Shown: positions 11,478-23,246 of the stretch, in pieces
Layout: each line of letters starts with the position of its first letter
How positions within the stretch are numbered: the stretch's first letter is position 1
Origin: Apiotrichum sp. Y4204
Lineage: Eukaryota > Basidiomycota > Tremellomycetes > Trichosporonales > Trichosporonaceae
Length of the DNA: 64,000 nt
NCBI GenBank assembly: GCA_025531455.1
Contig: JAMYHL010000005.1
Span: 496,001-560,000 of the forward strand
Direction of reading: 5' to 3'
Program-made: the position numbers and the translations under genes
Notes under the pieces: generated by a model
Databases searched by the model: none
Told to the model about the DNA's origin: nothing
The model's input: the letters and a program-made list of their open reading frames with translations, nothing else

Positions 11478-12475
11478 TAGGAGACCAAGAGTATGAGATG
11501 TATGAACTGCGAAGATGGGATCCGCGACAGCTGCGTGTTGGCCCTCCGTCCTTCCCGCCACCTGGGATCCACTCATCCCACCTCATAACTGACCTTGATT
11601 TCAACTAATGGCTACATGTAGGGGTTGGCACAGCTGATCTTCCTTGAAAGCAGCAGGGTTGATCTTCCGGGCCAAAGAATTCGAGCATGACCCGAGGTGC
11701 ATACATACACCTCTTGTGCAAATCGAACTTCTTGACTTCGGAAGCGCACATGCGCCGCGCGCGTGCGCAATCAGTCACGCCTGATACCAGATACCAATGC
11801 TGCCCCACCAACGCTCTTTGCATCTCATCTCTTCATCCCGTGATCACGCCCCGATCGCGCGGGCACGCCTCGCCGCGCGTGGCCGGACATCCTCGCCACG
11901 ACCGCGTCGGATCACGGTCGGAACCCCGTCGCGTCGGTAAGGGGGTACTATCATCGCGATGCGTGTCGGAGACCATCAATGTCCGCCGTCCCGGATCCGT
12001 GCGTATACAATCATGGATACTGGCGGCGTCAGCAGACCTCGCTCCTCGGACGGCGGAGACGCGCAATCTCCGTGGCCTACCGGTCAGCTGGGAGGGGTAT
12101 ACGAAGGGGTGGGTGGAGCGTTCCGCGCGATAAGCTCCATCCCCGGGTGCGGACCGATATTTTGTCGCTGCTGGAAGCAAATATGCTTATAAGGTATTGG
12201 CGGCGTAGAAGGTACAGTACATTGCGCTCTGTGGCGAACTGACTTTGGTGGCCGACGGCCATTTACACTCCCACCAGTTTCGGTCTGTGGACTTACTGTC
12301 TGCTCTCTTTCATGTTCTCTCTTGTCTCTTTGGACTGTTGGACGGCGCTATGGAGAAGATGTAGAGGATGTACGCCCTCGAGGAGATATATAAACCGTAT
12401 TGTTCTGACCTGAGCAGCACTGATCAAAGATCACTAATCTCCAACTTACCAAACATCCCCCATCTACGCTCAACG
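11478..12475. other. Intergenic region before the alpha/beta hydrolase
   Basis: About 1 kb with no supportable gene. It is GC-rich with many CG-containing motifs in 11830-12080. A consensus TATA element (tatataaa, 12387-12394) stands about 80 bp upstream of the hydrolase start, so the right end is its promoter. Confidence 0.55.
12387..12394 (+). promoter_or_regulatory. TATA box of hydrolase gene
   Basis: TATATAAA lies 82 bp before the chosen ATG at 12476, a normal fungal spacing. It also argues that the upstream in-frame ATG at 12368 is not the translation start, since that ATG lies before the TATA box. Confidence 0.55.
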
Positions 12476-13217
12476 ATGAAGATTCCCTCTCTGCACATAA
12501 TCCTAGTCCACGGCCTCTGGGGTAACGCAGGGCACTGGGACGGCGTAATCTCCGCCCTCGGCGCGTGGGGCTACACTTCCACCTCTCTGCGCGCCCTCGA
12601 CCTCTCCCTCGACTCGCTCGCAGCCGATGCGGCGCGGCTGCAGACCGAGATCTCCCACGCGCCCGCGCCCGTCCTCCTCGTGGGGCACTCGTACGGCGGC
12701 GCGGTGATTTCCCAGACTACCGACCCCAAAGTCCGCGGAGTGGCGTATGTCGCGGGCCTCGCGCTCGATGACGGGGAGAGTCTCGCGGCTATTCAAGCGC
12801 AGTATCCTCCCTCTGTCGCGGATGCGGTCGAAGTCGATGGGGCGGGGTTTGTGTGGGTCAAGGAAGATAAGTTCCAGGACGCGTTCTGTGCCGACCTCTC
12901 CCCCGCGGCTCTGTTTCCGTATTTTGTCGGGCAGCACGTGCCCCGCGCAACTGTCTTTCTCGACAATGTCACAGCTCCCGTGTGGAAGGAGAAACCTGCG
13001 TGGTACCTCGTACGTAGACGACAGGTAGAGGAGGTAGGTGACTGACATTCAGATCTCCACCAAAGACCACACGCTCAGCCCGGCCGCCCAGGAGATGATG
13101 GCCGCGCGCGCACACGCCAAGACGGTGCGGCTCGACACGTGCCATGCCTCGCTGCTTAGTCGGCCCAGGGAGGTCGCGGCGTTCATTGCACTCGCGGCAA
13201 GGGCTGTGAGCGCCTGA
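12476..13217 (+). CDS. Alpha/beta-hydrolase fold protein (esterase-like)
   Basis: Two exons, 12476-13009 and 13053-13217, flank a 43-nt intron ending ACTGACATTCAG and give 232 residues. The oxyanion-loop motif ILVHGLWGNAGHWD is near the N-terminus. The nucleophile elbow is GHSYGG (about residue 66). The late catalytic His is probably in DTCHASLL. The short 220-240 residue layout with VHGxWxxxxxWD resembles the bacterial and fungal AB_hydrolase_6 esterase group (salicylate-esterase-like), so the substrate is unknown. There is no signal peptide, suggesting a cytosolic enzyme. A longer start at 12368 would add 36 residues without domain content. The gene is convergent with the PPP4R1-like gene. 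Confidence 0.85.
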
Positions 13218-13525
13218 GAGACGGTCGAGTGACTTCTATAGGGTCCCATTATACGATTGGATATGTCTGAAGCTCCGTGGAGTAAATAGCTCGAGATTCA
13301 AGAAACACGACAAGTCTTGCCATTGCCGATCAGAAACGGAACACAACACAAACTGCAGCGAGTTCGATACGTACATATGCAGAGATAATGTCCAGCGAAG
13401 CGCCGGGTGCATACTCGACTTCTAGTAGACAAATAGCAAGATACAGTGGTGCCGGTGGCGGGGGTACAGTCCCTCGTACAGTTCATCTATTTGAAATCTG
13501 AAATCGCCCTCCTCTCTCTCCTCAC
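13218..13525. other. Convergent 3' flanks, hydrolase / PPP4R1-like
   Basis: About 310 bp between two stop codons. I see no gene. It should hold both polyadenylation regions. Confidence 0.5.
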
Positions 13526-16500
13526 TCAACTACTCGCGCCCGCGGCGCGCCCAAACGAGGCGGCAAACGGGTTCTCCCCCCGGTCTTCGTCCTTCGGTTC
13601 TGGCTCGTTGGGAAGCTCCACTTTCACGAGCGGCGAGGGGAGAAGGGCGCGATCGTGCAGATCCTTCCTCTGCTCGACGACAGCGCGGGAAGGGGACGAG
13701 TCTTCCATTACTTGCTCGACGGCCGCCGAAACGCTGTTCGGATTCGACGAGGTTGCCATTTCTTCCTCCAGCGCCTCCTCGGCAGGGGTGTCCTCCCACC
13801 GGTCAGCGCCGATACCGCTTATAACGGCGCGCACATCCGGGCTGTCATCCTCGGAGAGCACGCGCGCGAGCCCACGTAGTTCCTGCGGTACCGGGAGCTT
13901 GCGGTCGCCGTAGAAGGCGCCGACGATAAACAAGTCGGCGACGGCCTTGGCAAGACCGAGACGCACGTCCACAATGTCCTGGCTCAGGCGCATCAGGCTC
14001 GGCATGAAGCTCTTCTCAAAGACCTTACGGTTCGGCGGCGGTCGGATAAACTCGCGCAGGCAGCGGACAAAGGTCAGGCGCTGGCGATAGCTCGAGCTGA
14101 AACCGAGATCGAGGAGCATGTCGTTGAGCACGTTTTGCGAGCACATGGAGCGGCCGAGAATCTCATACGAGCGCGGGACGGCGACGGTGGCGGCGTCGCG
14201 CACCGCGGCGAACGGGTCAAGCAGGGCGCTGTGCATCATGCCGAGCACGGCTGAGACTTCCGAATGGCGGTGGAACGTCTCGAGAAAGCTGGGGATGTGC
14301 AGGGCAAGCTGTTCTCTTGCCCGCCATCCGCCCAGCATGTTCTTCTCCCACGTTGTCGATAGGTCCATGAAGCACTCCCAGCCAAGAGACTGCGGGAGGC
14401 GCGCGATGAGCACGTCGACGTGCTCGAAAATGCTTTCGCGGATGTCGTCGCCGTATGTGAGGCACTGGCGGTACACTGGGAGCACATCCTCTGCGACTTG
14501 CTCCGGGTGGAGGATGTTCGCCAACTCGTGGAGGGACGCCGCAACCGTGCGCAGGACGCGCGTTCCCGCCTGTCCCACGATGCGGCGGTAGAGTCCACGG
14601 AGTTCCCCCCACCGGTCGGGGCCAACGGTAAGGCACACGCCTGGGAGGTTGAAGGCGGCGAGAAACGTCCAGTCGCAGTCCTCGGCGATCGTCGGCGGGC
14701 GCTCCTCGCAGAAGATCTGGAGCAGCTCTGGTGGCGGGCCGAGAGGGTCATTCACAAAGGTGTATATCACCTCGCCAAGGGCTTCAAGAGCTGCGTATTG
14801 CACGTTCTCGTTACCTGTCATGAACCCCTGCATTGCGGTGACGGCAAATTCGCGGCGGTACTCGTCGGACGGGGCCCGCTTGCAGAGCGAGGCGAGGCTG
14901 GAGCACGCGGATTGGAGAACGGCCGGGTTCTTGTCCGTGGCAAAGGACTGGAATGCCTCGAGAAGGCGGGGCACTTCCTCGGGCGGCGCGGCACGCACAA
15001 CCTTCCCAATAGCAAGCGCGGCCTCGGCCCTTGTCGAGACATCCCCGTCCTGCCCCCGAATCACCTCATCAACAAACCCATACTTGACCACTTCCTCCGG
15101 CGAGTAGAGCTCCGACATGGCGCCGATGAAACTCAACGAGAGCGCCCGGCCGAGAGTCGCTTCCTGGATCATCTGCAGGCGGTACATCTCCGCCTCGTAG
15201 TCCTGCTCGACCTCGTCGCCGACAACCTCGGTTGTGTCGTTGAACAGCGAATCGGGAACTTCGGTGGATAATGTACCCATCCCGAGCACAATCCCGTACA
15301 GCAGCTCCTGTTCCACAAGTTGCCGCATGTCGGAGCCGAAAGGGAGTTTGTAATGCAGGTGCGGGCCCGTCTGGGAGAGGTGCACCTCGGTGTCCTGGTT
15401 GTCCCTTTCGGTGCCCCACGTCTCTGCCTCCACCGGTCCCCCGCGAAGCCGAGATACGAGCGCAATGATGCCGTCGCGCGTTGGGTTGGCGACCAACTCG
15501 TTATGGCTCAGAAGCATGGTGCCTAGAAGTGGACGGAAAAACCCGACGTGGAGCTCGGGCGCGGACACAACTTCTGGAACACCTTCAAAGAGCTTATCAC
15601 CCTCCCAGAGCTTGTCGTCCACTTGGTCCTCGTATTTTTCCAAAAAGTGCGGGCCCATGTCGGGAGAAGGCGTGAGGCTTGTGCCGGGGGTATCCTCAGT
15701 GTGTGGGCCGAGGTCCAGGCCGGTGACGTTGGACATCGCTGTTGTGGACATGTCACCCGAGGACGCATTGCCAGGCTTCATCGATATCCCGCCTGCGTAG
15801 TTCGACACGAGGTTCAACAACCCCGAGTCCCCAGAGCCACCATAGGGTCGGCTCTGCGGCTGATCCAGCGGTTGTGTAGGGTGCATGTTCTCCAGCCGCT
15901 GCACACTGTCGGGGAGTGCATCCGGCCCAGGCGATTCGTTCGAGCTCTCGGAGACGAGCTGGCACGTCTGCGGTCAGACATGGATGTCAGCCAAGATGCT
16001 CACCGTAAAGTAGTACCACAAGATCCGGTGCAGGTCCTCTGCAAACGCCTCCTTCACCGTCTCGTCCTCGTCGAACGAGAAGGCCGTGATTAGCGGCAGC
16101 ACGTATTCGACCGACTCGCACGGATCGACGTCGCCGAGGAGGTCACCGAGCACGCGAGCGACGTACGCGCGGTGGAACGGATACTCACTCCGACTGAGAA
16201 GGAAGATACGCTCCAGTGCGTTCAGGCCCTCGTCGTCAAAGGTCACGTCCATTTCGAGCAAGGCTGATTCTGTTGGGAGGCAGTCACCCTCGTCGACAAT
16301 GCCAAGTGCATATGGGGCAGATGCGGACGAGACGCAGGGGTTAGGTGCTTCCGGCTCGTGGTCATCGTCGTCCATCTCGAACACATCGTCATCAAGGGAT
16401 GTCAGATGCAGCCCTGGAACGGACAGCGGAAGAGCCGGATGGACGGAACGCGTCCCGCCATGTGCGTCCTGTGCAGACTTTGCTCTCCGTGGGACGCCCG

Positions 16501-18227
16501 GCCGACGCGGGGACAATAACAATTCGTCGTCGCCCATATCGCCATCCGGCTCGTTGTGTGTGGTGATGGATGAAGATGCGCCCGCCTGCCCAGCCAACAG
16601 GAGTGACGCATCGGGGCGGCGAACAATGGCAGTTTCGGACAGCCTCCGCGTGAGCCTCGGTGGCAGCTCGCGGCGGGAGATGAACGGCGGAACGAGTTCT
16701 GGAAAGTGGCTGCCCAACGCCGCCGGACGGGGACCAGGACTGGCAATCGGTGGCGAGTCGGAGATGAGGGGAATAGGGGAGACAGAATCGGGGGAGGAAG
16801 AGGGAGAGCCGCTGACGGCTGGGGAACGGGATGAGAGTAATGGTGGAGAGCCTGACGGAGAGGAAGGGGAGCGTCTACTACTATTGCTGTCTTCTGGAAT
16901 CGGCCTCGACCGCGGCGGTGCAGTCTTTGGTGGCTCTGGAACAGGACTGGCCTGTGGGCTGGAAGGGAGACTCGGGATGCGGCGGCCGCGGGGACTCGGG
17001 GGACTCGAGCTGTGAGACACATCTTCAAATTCAAAATGCAAGGAATGTCGGGACGAGGAATGCCGCGGTGCGATGGCGAGCGGTAGCGATGGCCGGTGGC
17101 CCGGGCTCGAGGGTCCTGGGCGCTCGAAATCGATGGGCGGTGACGTCGACAGAGACAGTGCCCAGGCAGCGGCAGCGGCGGTCTGTGCTTGTGCTTGTGC
17201 TTGCTGCACAATGGCAGGCGAAAACGAGGGTGTCACGTACGGCGACATGGGTGCCATCGGGAAGCGCGACGGCCCGGGCAGATCGAACCCTGGACCGCGG
17301 CGAACGGCATTCGGCGCAGGCCACTGTGGTAATATGAGTGACCTGCTTGGCACTAGGGCTCTCTCATGCTCTCAACTGTATACTCACCACACTGTCCCAT
17401 GCGTGCGTTTCTTCGCCGCGGCTCATGGACCGCGGGCGTCCGCCAAGTCCACCACATTCCTCGGTCTCTTCAAGCGTCGGGCTCTGCGGTGCGGAAGAGG
17501 CAGATCGCCGCGTCCACTCGTCTTCTGCGGAAAGGATATTTGACACAAGCTCGTCCCGACGAAGCGCTAGAACATCTCCACTCTCCGATGCCGACGCCGA
17601 GCTTCCTCCGGCTATGCTCGTCGACGGAGAACTACTCCGCTGCGAAATGTTGACAGACTCGCTTGAGATTTGCTGGATTGAGCGCAGCTGTGGACGCTGG
17701 AGCCTCCCGGAAAGCGTCTCCCCAAGCAATGTGGATGGGTCGTCGGGTAGCAACCCCAGCGGAGGACTTGTTGCAGGGCTGGGCCGTGTCGGTGGGCTGA
17801 CCGAAGGACTGAACACCCGCGTCACCGGAGTAGGGCGCGTCGGTGAATTCGGCAGTAGTGTCGGCGGCTGAGTGGGTGGAGATGACGGGGCCGAGAGAGG
17901 GAGGTTGGCGAGAATACCATGAAGTGGCAGCTCTGAAGAAAAGTCGGCTGGCGGGTTGAAGTCTGCCGGAGGCGGGGGCGGACTGGTGAGGTTTGGTGCC
18001 GACAACACCGAGATGCTGTGCTCCAGCGACGGCCTATGTAGCATTTCAGGACTCGCGTACATGGAGTGGGATCTCCCCATGTCGCCCAATGTCGAGGGTT
18101 CCCCTGCCAACAACTGCGCCGCCAACAGTGAAGGGCGATGGACTGGTTGTGGTGGCAATGGACTAGGTGCCTCGCCCTCGCCGCAGGGGGCCGCCGGCGG
18201 AGGGCTGGCGCCGCCCCTCGGCGTCAT
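13526..18227 (-). CDS. PPP4R1-like HEAT-repeat phosphatase regulatory subunit
   Basis: Three exons (17388-18227, 16004-17323, 13526-15967) with introns of 64 and 36 nt join in frame and give about 1533 residues. The first roughly 600 residues are Ser/Pro-rich and look disordered. After them come HEAT-type helices: a VEYVLPLITAFSFDEDETVK segment before the second intron, then paired helices such as YAALEALGEVIYTFVNDP, DVLIARLPQSLGWECFMDLS and FVRCLREFIRPPPNRKVFEK. The order and the wording around DVRLGLAKAVADLF resemble PP4 regulatory subunit 1 and the PP2A A-subunit superfamily. It probably scaffolds a PP2A/PP4/PP6-type phosphatase. The protein is much longer than animal PPP4R1 because of the N-terminal extension. 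The start at 18227 is the first ATG and is uncertain. Confidence 0.75.
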
Positions 18228-18850
18228 GCTGGCGGTTTGAGATCCGCAGCCGGTAGGGGGGCAGGGCGTCGGAGGAGGGTTTACGCGCGGAGTGGTGATG
18301 CTGGCCGGGGTGGTCGCATACGGGTGATTGAGTGGGCGGTGGACGAGTGAGTGCGGGGGATGTGGAGTGCGGGGGATGTGGGGGTGTGTACGCTTTGACC
18401 ACTTGTTGAGTGCGTAAAGGGAGCTGGGCGTGGGTGTGGATGCGAACCTGGATCTGGACCTAGGTGTGGGGCGTGGTGTGCGGTGGCGAGCAATGAAGTT
18501 GTGGTGGTAATAGTAATGGTGATGGTGGTGGTGGTGTAGTTTGAGACAGTGTGCTCACTATAATCACTCTACTGGTATGGTGTGTATGTGTGTGTGTGTG
18601 TGTGTGGAGTGTGTCGCTGGGACAATGCCCAAGGATCGAGGAGTGAGGAGATCGAGGGGAGCGAGGAGCCTAGGAGCACGAGCAGAGGGGGGAGGGAGGG
18701 GGGGAGGTAATAAAAAAAAATGATCAAACCGAATCAAATCAGAATCGATAATAGGAGAAGAAGAAGAAAAAAAAGAAAAAAAAAAAGAAAAAAGGCAAAA
18801 TAAGGCAAAAAGAGAGGGAGAAGAGAGGGAGTCCCCTAATCCGCACCCTG
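18228..18850. repeat. Low-complexity upstream region of the PPP4R1-like gene
   Basis: It contains a (GT)n run at about 18580-18606, a G-rich stretch near 18684-18707 and an A/G-only tract at about 18751-18832. Seen from the PPP4R1-like gene these are CA and pyrimidine tracts upstream of its start, which fits a fungal promoter and leader. No coding content is visible. Confidence 0.6.
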
Positions 18851-19582
18851 CTAATCCCTACAAAGGATTACTACACTTGCGCTGTTAAGACTCTTCACTT
18901 ATTAAAGGCAAGCAACGCAGATCCAAGATATCCAAGCAAGCAACGCGGATAGATCGAGGAAAGGGCCAAGGTAATGCGGGAAGACGCAAAGTCGATTGTT
19001 GTGGGTGGTGCTGTAAGCCTGGCAACTCTGGATAATTTCGAAAGGGCACTCCCAGATCAGCCTGCAGCCTCAAACACACCACTGGGTCCGAGACAGTGGA
19101 CGGCTTCGAGGTGACTAGTGGCCGGCGACAGTTAGCTGTCGGTCGAACAATGGCAGCTTTTCAGAGCTCGCTTGCCGCTTCGGGGATGATGCGGTGTCGA
19201 CCGAGGATGACGGGATGGCACCAGGGCTGAATGGAGGCGTGGACGGGGCGGGGGATGGAGACAGGGTGTGGCGGGGACATGGGGAGGTGGAATGAGTGGC
19301 CGAGGCTGGGTGCAGGATGAAGACTGCGGACGGCTGCAAACGCCGAGACGGGCAAGTCGGCGTTGCTGCCCGCCGGAGATCGGGGGTGTGGCCTTGTGGG
19401 TTGTGAGCGTTGTGGGTTGGGGCCTCGGTGTCGTGACCGGGGAGTGCGGCGACTTGCGGACTGGGCGGCGGTGCACTGTGCGATCGCGATATTGCGGGAT
19501 GTGGAATGCGCGAGGAGGAATGTCGAAAACAGAGGTGCAGAGAACAACGCGAAGTGGGGGCAGCAGCAAGTTGCAGTGTGCA

Positions 19583-19651
19583 GAGCAGCTAGAGCAGCTG
19601 GAACATGAATGAGCTGGAGCAGCTGGAACAGCTGAAGAAGCTGGAACAGCA
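19583..19651 (+). repeat. Degenerate 9-nt tandem repeat (gagcagctg / gaacagctg)
   Basis: About seven imperfect units. In one frame they encode a Leu/Glu/Gln helix, starting with an ATG at 19605 (MNELEQLEQLKKLEQ). The frame continues only to 19790 without known content, so I treat this as a repeat rather than a gene. Confidence 0.6.
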
Positions 19652-20100
19652 CACCACCTTGATCGACGGGGATGTGTATGGTGTTGAGGTGGTGCCCGAG
19701 GCGACGACGAGAACGCGTCCTGTCCTGTCGCGGCGTTCTCCGCGGCGTCTCAACGGTGTGGAATGTGGGCAAGTGCCGACGCGGAAGTGATTGAGGAATG
19801 AGATACGAAGAGAAGCGAACAACAAAATACATTGACATGATAGATGCGACGGAAAGACATTGCAGCGACCGTGACTGCGACGGAGACGGAGACGGACCTG
19901 ATGGTGATGTTGGACGAGATTCCGGGTAACTCTTGAGGCGAGGGCTCGCTCGCTCGCTCGTCGTAGGTAATGATGCATCCGAGCGTCCCGGAGACCCCAC
20001 CCATATCTCATGAATTCGGTTTACGGTTTCCTGGTAGTCTGGAAACAGGACGCAGTGGTGGGTTCGGCGGGCAGCGGTTTGTAAACATAGGACGCGCAGT

Positions 20101-20175
20101 CCAGGATCCTGGACGCGGTGAAGGTTGCGGTCACCGCTCGCGGCTTACGGCTCCGCAGATGATCGGCAGATCATC
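20101..20175. repeat. Palindrome CCAGGATCCTGG and GATC hairpin
   Basis: CCAGGATCCTGG (20101-20112) is a perfect 12-bp palindrome. At 20158-20175 the arms GATGATC and GATCATC flank a 4-nt loop (GGCA). Confidence 0.8.
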
Positions 20176-20640
20176 GGTGTAGTGAGTCAAAAGTCAGCTC
20201 TGACACCTGCCTTCTGCCCCTACTCCCCTGGCCTGTGGCTCAGCACGAACGGCGCAGCGGCCAGGCAGCGGCCAACGATCCAGCGAGCGGTTATGCGCGA
20301 TGCGGTTACTCGGTGACAGATCGCATGGAAGCGATCCCGACCGGCGGCGGTATCATGGATATCATGGTCTCGCTAGCTAGCGAGTTGTACACGCATGCGT
20401 GCTAAATGGGAACCCGCGAGCTGCTTTGCTGCTGAGCCGCTGACCAACACGCCCAGGTGCCGCCGGCTGGTCTGGCCACCGGATGCACCCCTGGCGGCGC
20501 ACTTTGGCGCACTTTGCCGCCTCTGTACCTGTGTCCCGTACATACCTGCGTGAAAACAGAGAGATATGCAAAAAAAAAAAAAGTGCCACGCGAGCTGGTC
20601 GCAGCGGTCATGGTGCATGGTGATCGCGAGGACGGCGATA

Positions 20641-20656
20641 ATGCGCATATGCGCAT
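20641..20656. repeat. 16-bp perfect palindrome
   Basis: ATGCGCATATGCGCAT equals its own reverse complement. It lies in the gene-free block, about 60 bp after an A12-type run at 20568-20581. Confidence 0.85.
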
Positions 20657-22827
20657 ATGCGATGCTTGGCCCCACTACTCGGTCTAGCGGTCTCCATTGC
20701 GGACGGCACATGTGGCCAACCAGCGATTTGGAGATCATGAGATCAGGATCCAGGACCGGCAGTACCGGGAGACCAGAACGAGCCAGGAGCGATTCGCGAT
20801 TCGGATTTGGATAGGCTGTACACAATCTGGCCATACTGTGTGCGTGCATCTGGGCCATCGGTACCTTGGGGTCCAGATCGTCCAAAGTGCAATGTCTGTC
20901 TGTGCCTTTTGCCCGCTAGTGCGACACCCATCGGTCAGCAAGACATTGTCTCAGCGAGGCTCGGAGGTCGGACATGGACAGCCTACAGGCCTATAAGCTG
21001 GGCAGGCATCTGAACGAGTTGGCAAAGAGTGGACCCCCTCCCGCTCCGCCCTATCCGTCCTATCCGTCCGCTCCTGCTCCTGTCGATCATGCAACCATGA
21101 GCAACCTCTGCCGGCATGGGAGCCACCCCCTGGCCGAAATCGTATGACGTGTTCGCCGATCGTGGCCGAGCAAGGTGAGCCGGTGATCCGGTGAGCCATG
21201 GTGGCGAGGCCATGAGGGACTGGTTCAGCGATTCGAAATGTGCCAGATCTCCACCGCACCGATCCACCGAGGTACCGGCCGTCGCAGTCGCACATCACCA
21301 GCCATTGACACTGTCCGTCGGCTCTGCTTCAGAAAAGTGCGTGGGTTCATGGTCCTTGATCCATGAGCTACTGGCCTACTGGCCGTACCTTTGTCCGCGG
21401 TCCGTCGTAGGGCCGATGGAATGACGCATTTTTGGACCATTAAGGTTGTAGCTAGGATCGACGAGTACAAGTACAGGTTTGGATTTGGCTGGATGCTGAA
21501 TTGCGACTCACACTACCAGAACAGGAGGCCGGGATGGCTGCGCAGTGTATTTGAGCAGATTCAGGAGTGCGTCGTGGAGCGTAGGAAGGGGCATGGTACA
21601 CTCTCTGAACTTTGCACCTGTAACAATTGTATCATGATATCAGAGTGATCGAGCCCAAACCATATGGTTGCATGTGGTTGATCAGAGAGCCTCTCAAGCT
21701 CTGCTTGAAGCTCGTATGCTCGCCGCCGTCAAAACGACTCGTCAGTCTCGCCCACTCCCGTCCGTAACGCCGTTCCGGTCGATGCCCTCTTGACAACCCC
21801 TGCACGCGACCCGTTCCAGCACGGCCAGCACGCGCATCGGTGCACACGCATGGCATCGCACCTTCCCGCCCAATTACCTGATCGCGCCTGCTCGCTAAAA
21901 AAGCAAAGCCGCCGGCTCCGACCCCATCACGCCACAGCCCTGGTGCCTGGATCTCACTCCACTCACTGCTGCAGGCACACAATGAACGATGACCCGTCAG
22001 CCATTATACAACCCACTGTACAACTGTCTGCACAATTCCATATCTATGACCTGAGAGTCGTCCGCGTGGTGCCATGATCTCGATACTTGATGCTCGATTC
22101 TCGGGATAGGGATATGTCGGATATGTCGGGGTCGCGCCGATGGTGTGCATATATGCGCCGAGCGTAACGAACATGAATCCCCGGGCTTCATCCAGCCGTG
22201 TAGGGACGACTCCGCCGGACTCGAGTCCAATCCCAGTGTGATACGTGATACGCTGATGTGTTCGGTTAGGCGGCCCTGACACCCACTCTGGCCACCATAT
22301 CCCCAGCATCCAGCTCACCCCACGCAGAGCTTGCGACCCACCCCCGCCCTCAACAGACTCAATTCTTTCAGGACCCGCGATCATGCACCTTCTCCGAGCG
22401 ACGCTGAGGCAAGGCAAAGCGAGCCATCATCGCCCCCCCTAGCGAGCTCTTATCTTGTCGACGAGAGTTGTGACGAAGCGTGGGTGTCAGCGTGGGTGCG
22501 TGGGTTGCCGACGGGTGTGATCACATGCACAGGACGGATCTCTGGTCCCAAAAGTCGGTACAGTGCATGTATATACTGTACAATGAACTCTTGTCATGGA
22601 AGCCATCAAGCTGAAAGCTTTACTCTTATGATTCACGACGCACAACAATGGACCAAGAGTTTGGCCAGCATCCGTATGTACGCTCCACATCCCATACGCC
22701 AAAGTTCTCGCTCCCATTTCCGTCGTGCTTCCACCTGCGCCGATTCACTGCATCACTTTTCCGATGTGGTCGGGCCCCACTCTCAGGTTTCTCGGCGATC
22801 GTCGCAAGGGGAACCAGTCTGGCCAAC

Positions 22828-22872
22828 GTGATCAGCATGATGATCAGCATGGTGATCTGCGTGATCGACATG
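22828..22872 (+). repeat. Degenerate 12-nt tandem repeat with GATCAGCAT core
   Basis: Units read GTGATCAGCAT, GATGATCAGCAT, GGTGATCTGCGT and GATCGACAT. This is another GATC-rich element inside the gene-free block. Confidence 0.6.
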
Positions 22873-23001
22873 GGGGATTTTCCAATTAGCCAGAATAGTG
22901 GATAAGCGGAGTCGCCGGAGCAGCCACCGCACCCCAGCCGGCCAGCGCGGATCACGTATTATTTGCATTTTCGGCAGTTGGCCCTAACAGGCGAGACGCT
23001 T

Positions 23002-23087
23002 CAGCTGATCAGCTGCGCAGCGCGCAGCTGCACTAGTGGACACGTGCCGATCAGCAGATGATCGGCATACTGCTGATCATGCCGATC
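23002..23087. repeat. Composite palindrome / interleaved inverted-repeat element
   Basis: CAGCTGATCAGCTG (23002-23015) is a perfect palindrome. It overlaps a hairpin with arms CAGCTGCGC (23010-23018) and GCGCAGCTG (23022-23030) and a 3-nt loop. Then four perfect 9-mers follow in order A (23049-57), B (23060-68), A' (23070-78), B' (23079-87). A is GATCAGCAG and B is GATCGGCAT; A' and B' are their reverse complements. Confidence 0.85.
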
Positions 23088-23193
23088 CGTCGATCCTCGT
23101 CGATCTTCGATCCTTGATGCATGAATCGGGTCATGTGTCCGTCCACCCGCTGCAAGAGTTTGGCAGCAACTCGCCGCCCTGTCGCCCCACTTC

Positions 23194-23246
23194 TCCATCT
23201 CTCCACTTCTCCATTCTCTCCATTCTCTCCATTCTCTCCAATCTCT
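23194..23246 (+). repeat. Pyrimidine tandem repeat ctccattct
   Basis: About five near-identical 9 to 10-nt units (ctccattct and variants) in the gene-free block. No coding role is apparent. Confidence 0.7.

Noticed and set aside
9659..11572. 637-codon open frame antisense to the TSC2 GAP region
   Set aside because: The sense strand encodes a clear GAP domain. The antisense frame is a shadow of strong G/C bias at third codon positions and has no recognisable content.
12368..12475. Upstream in-frame ATG for the alpha/beta hydrolase
   Set aside because: It lies before the TATA box at 12387, and the added 36 residues are outside the fold.
19161..20000. 279-codon minus-strand frame in the gene-free block
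   Set aside because: Low-complexity Ser/Pro/His sequence overlapping other open frames on both strands. It has no domain.
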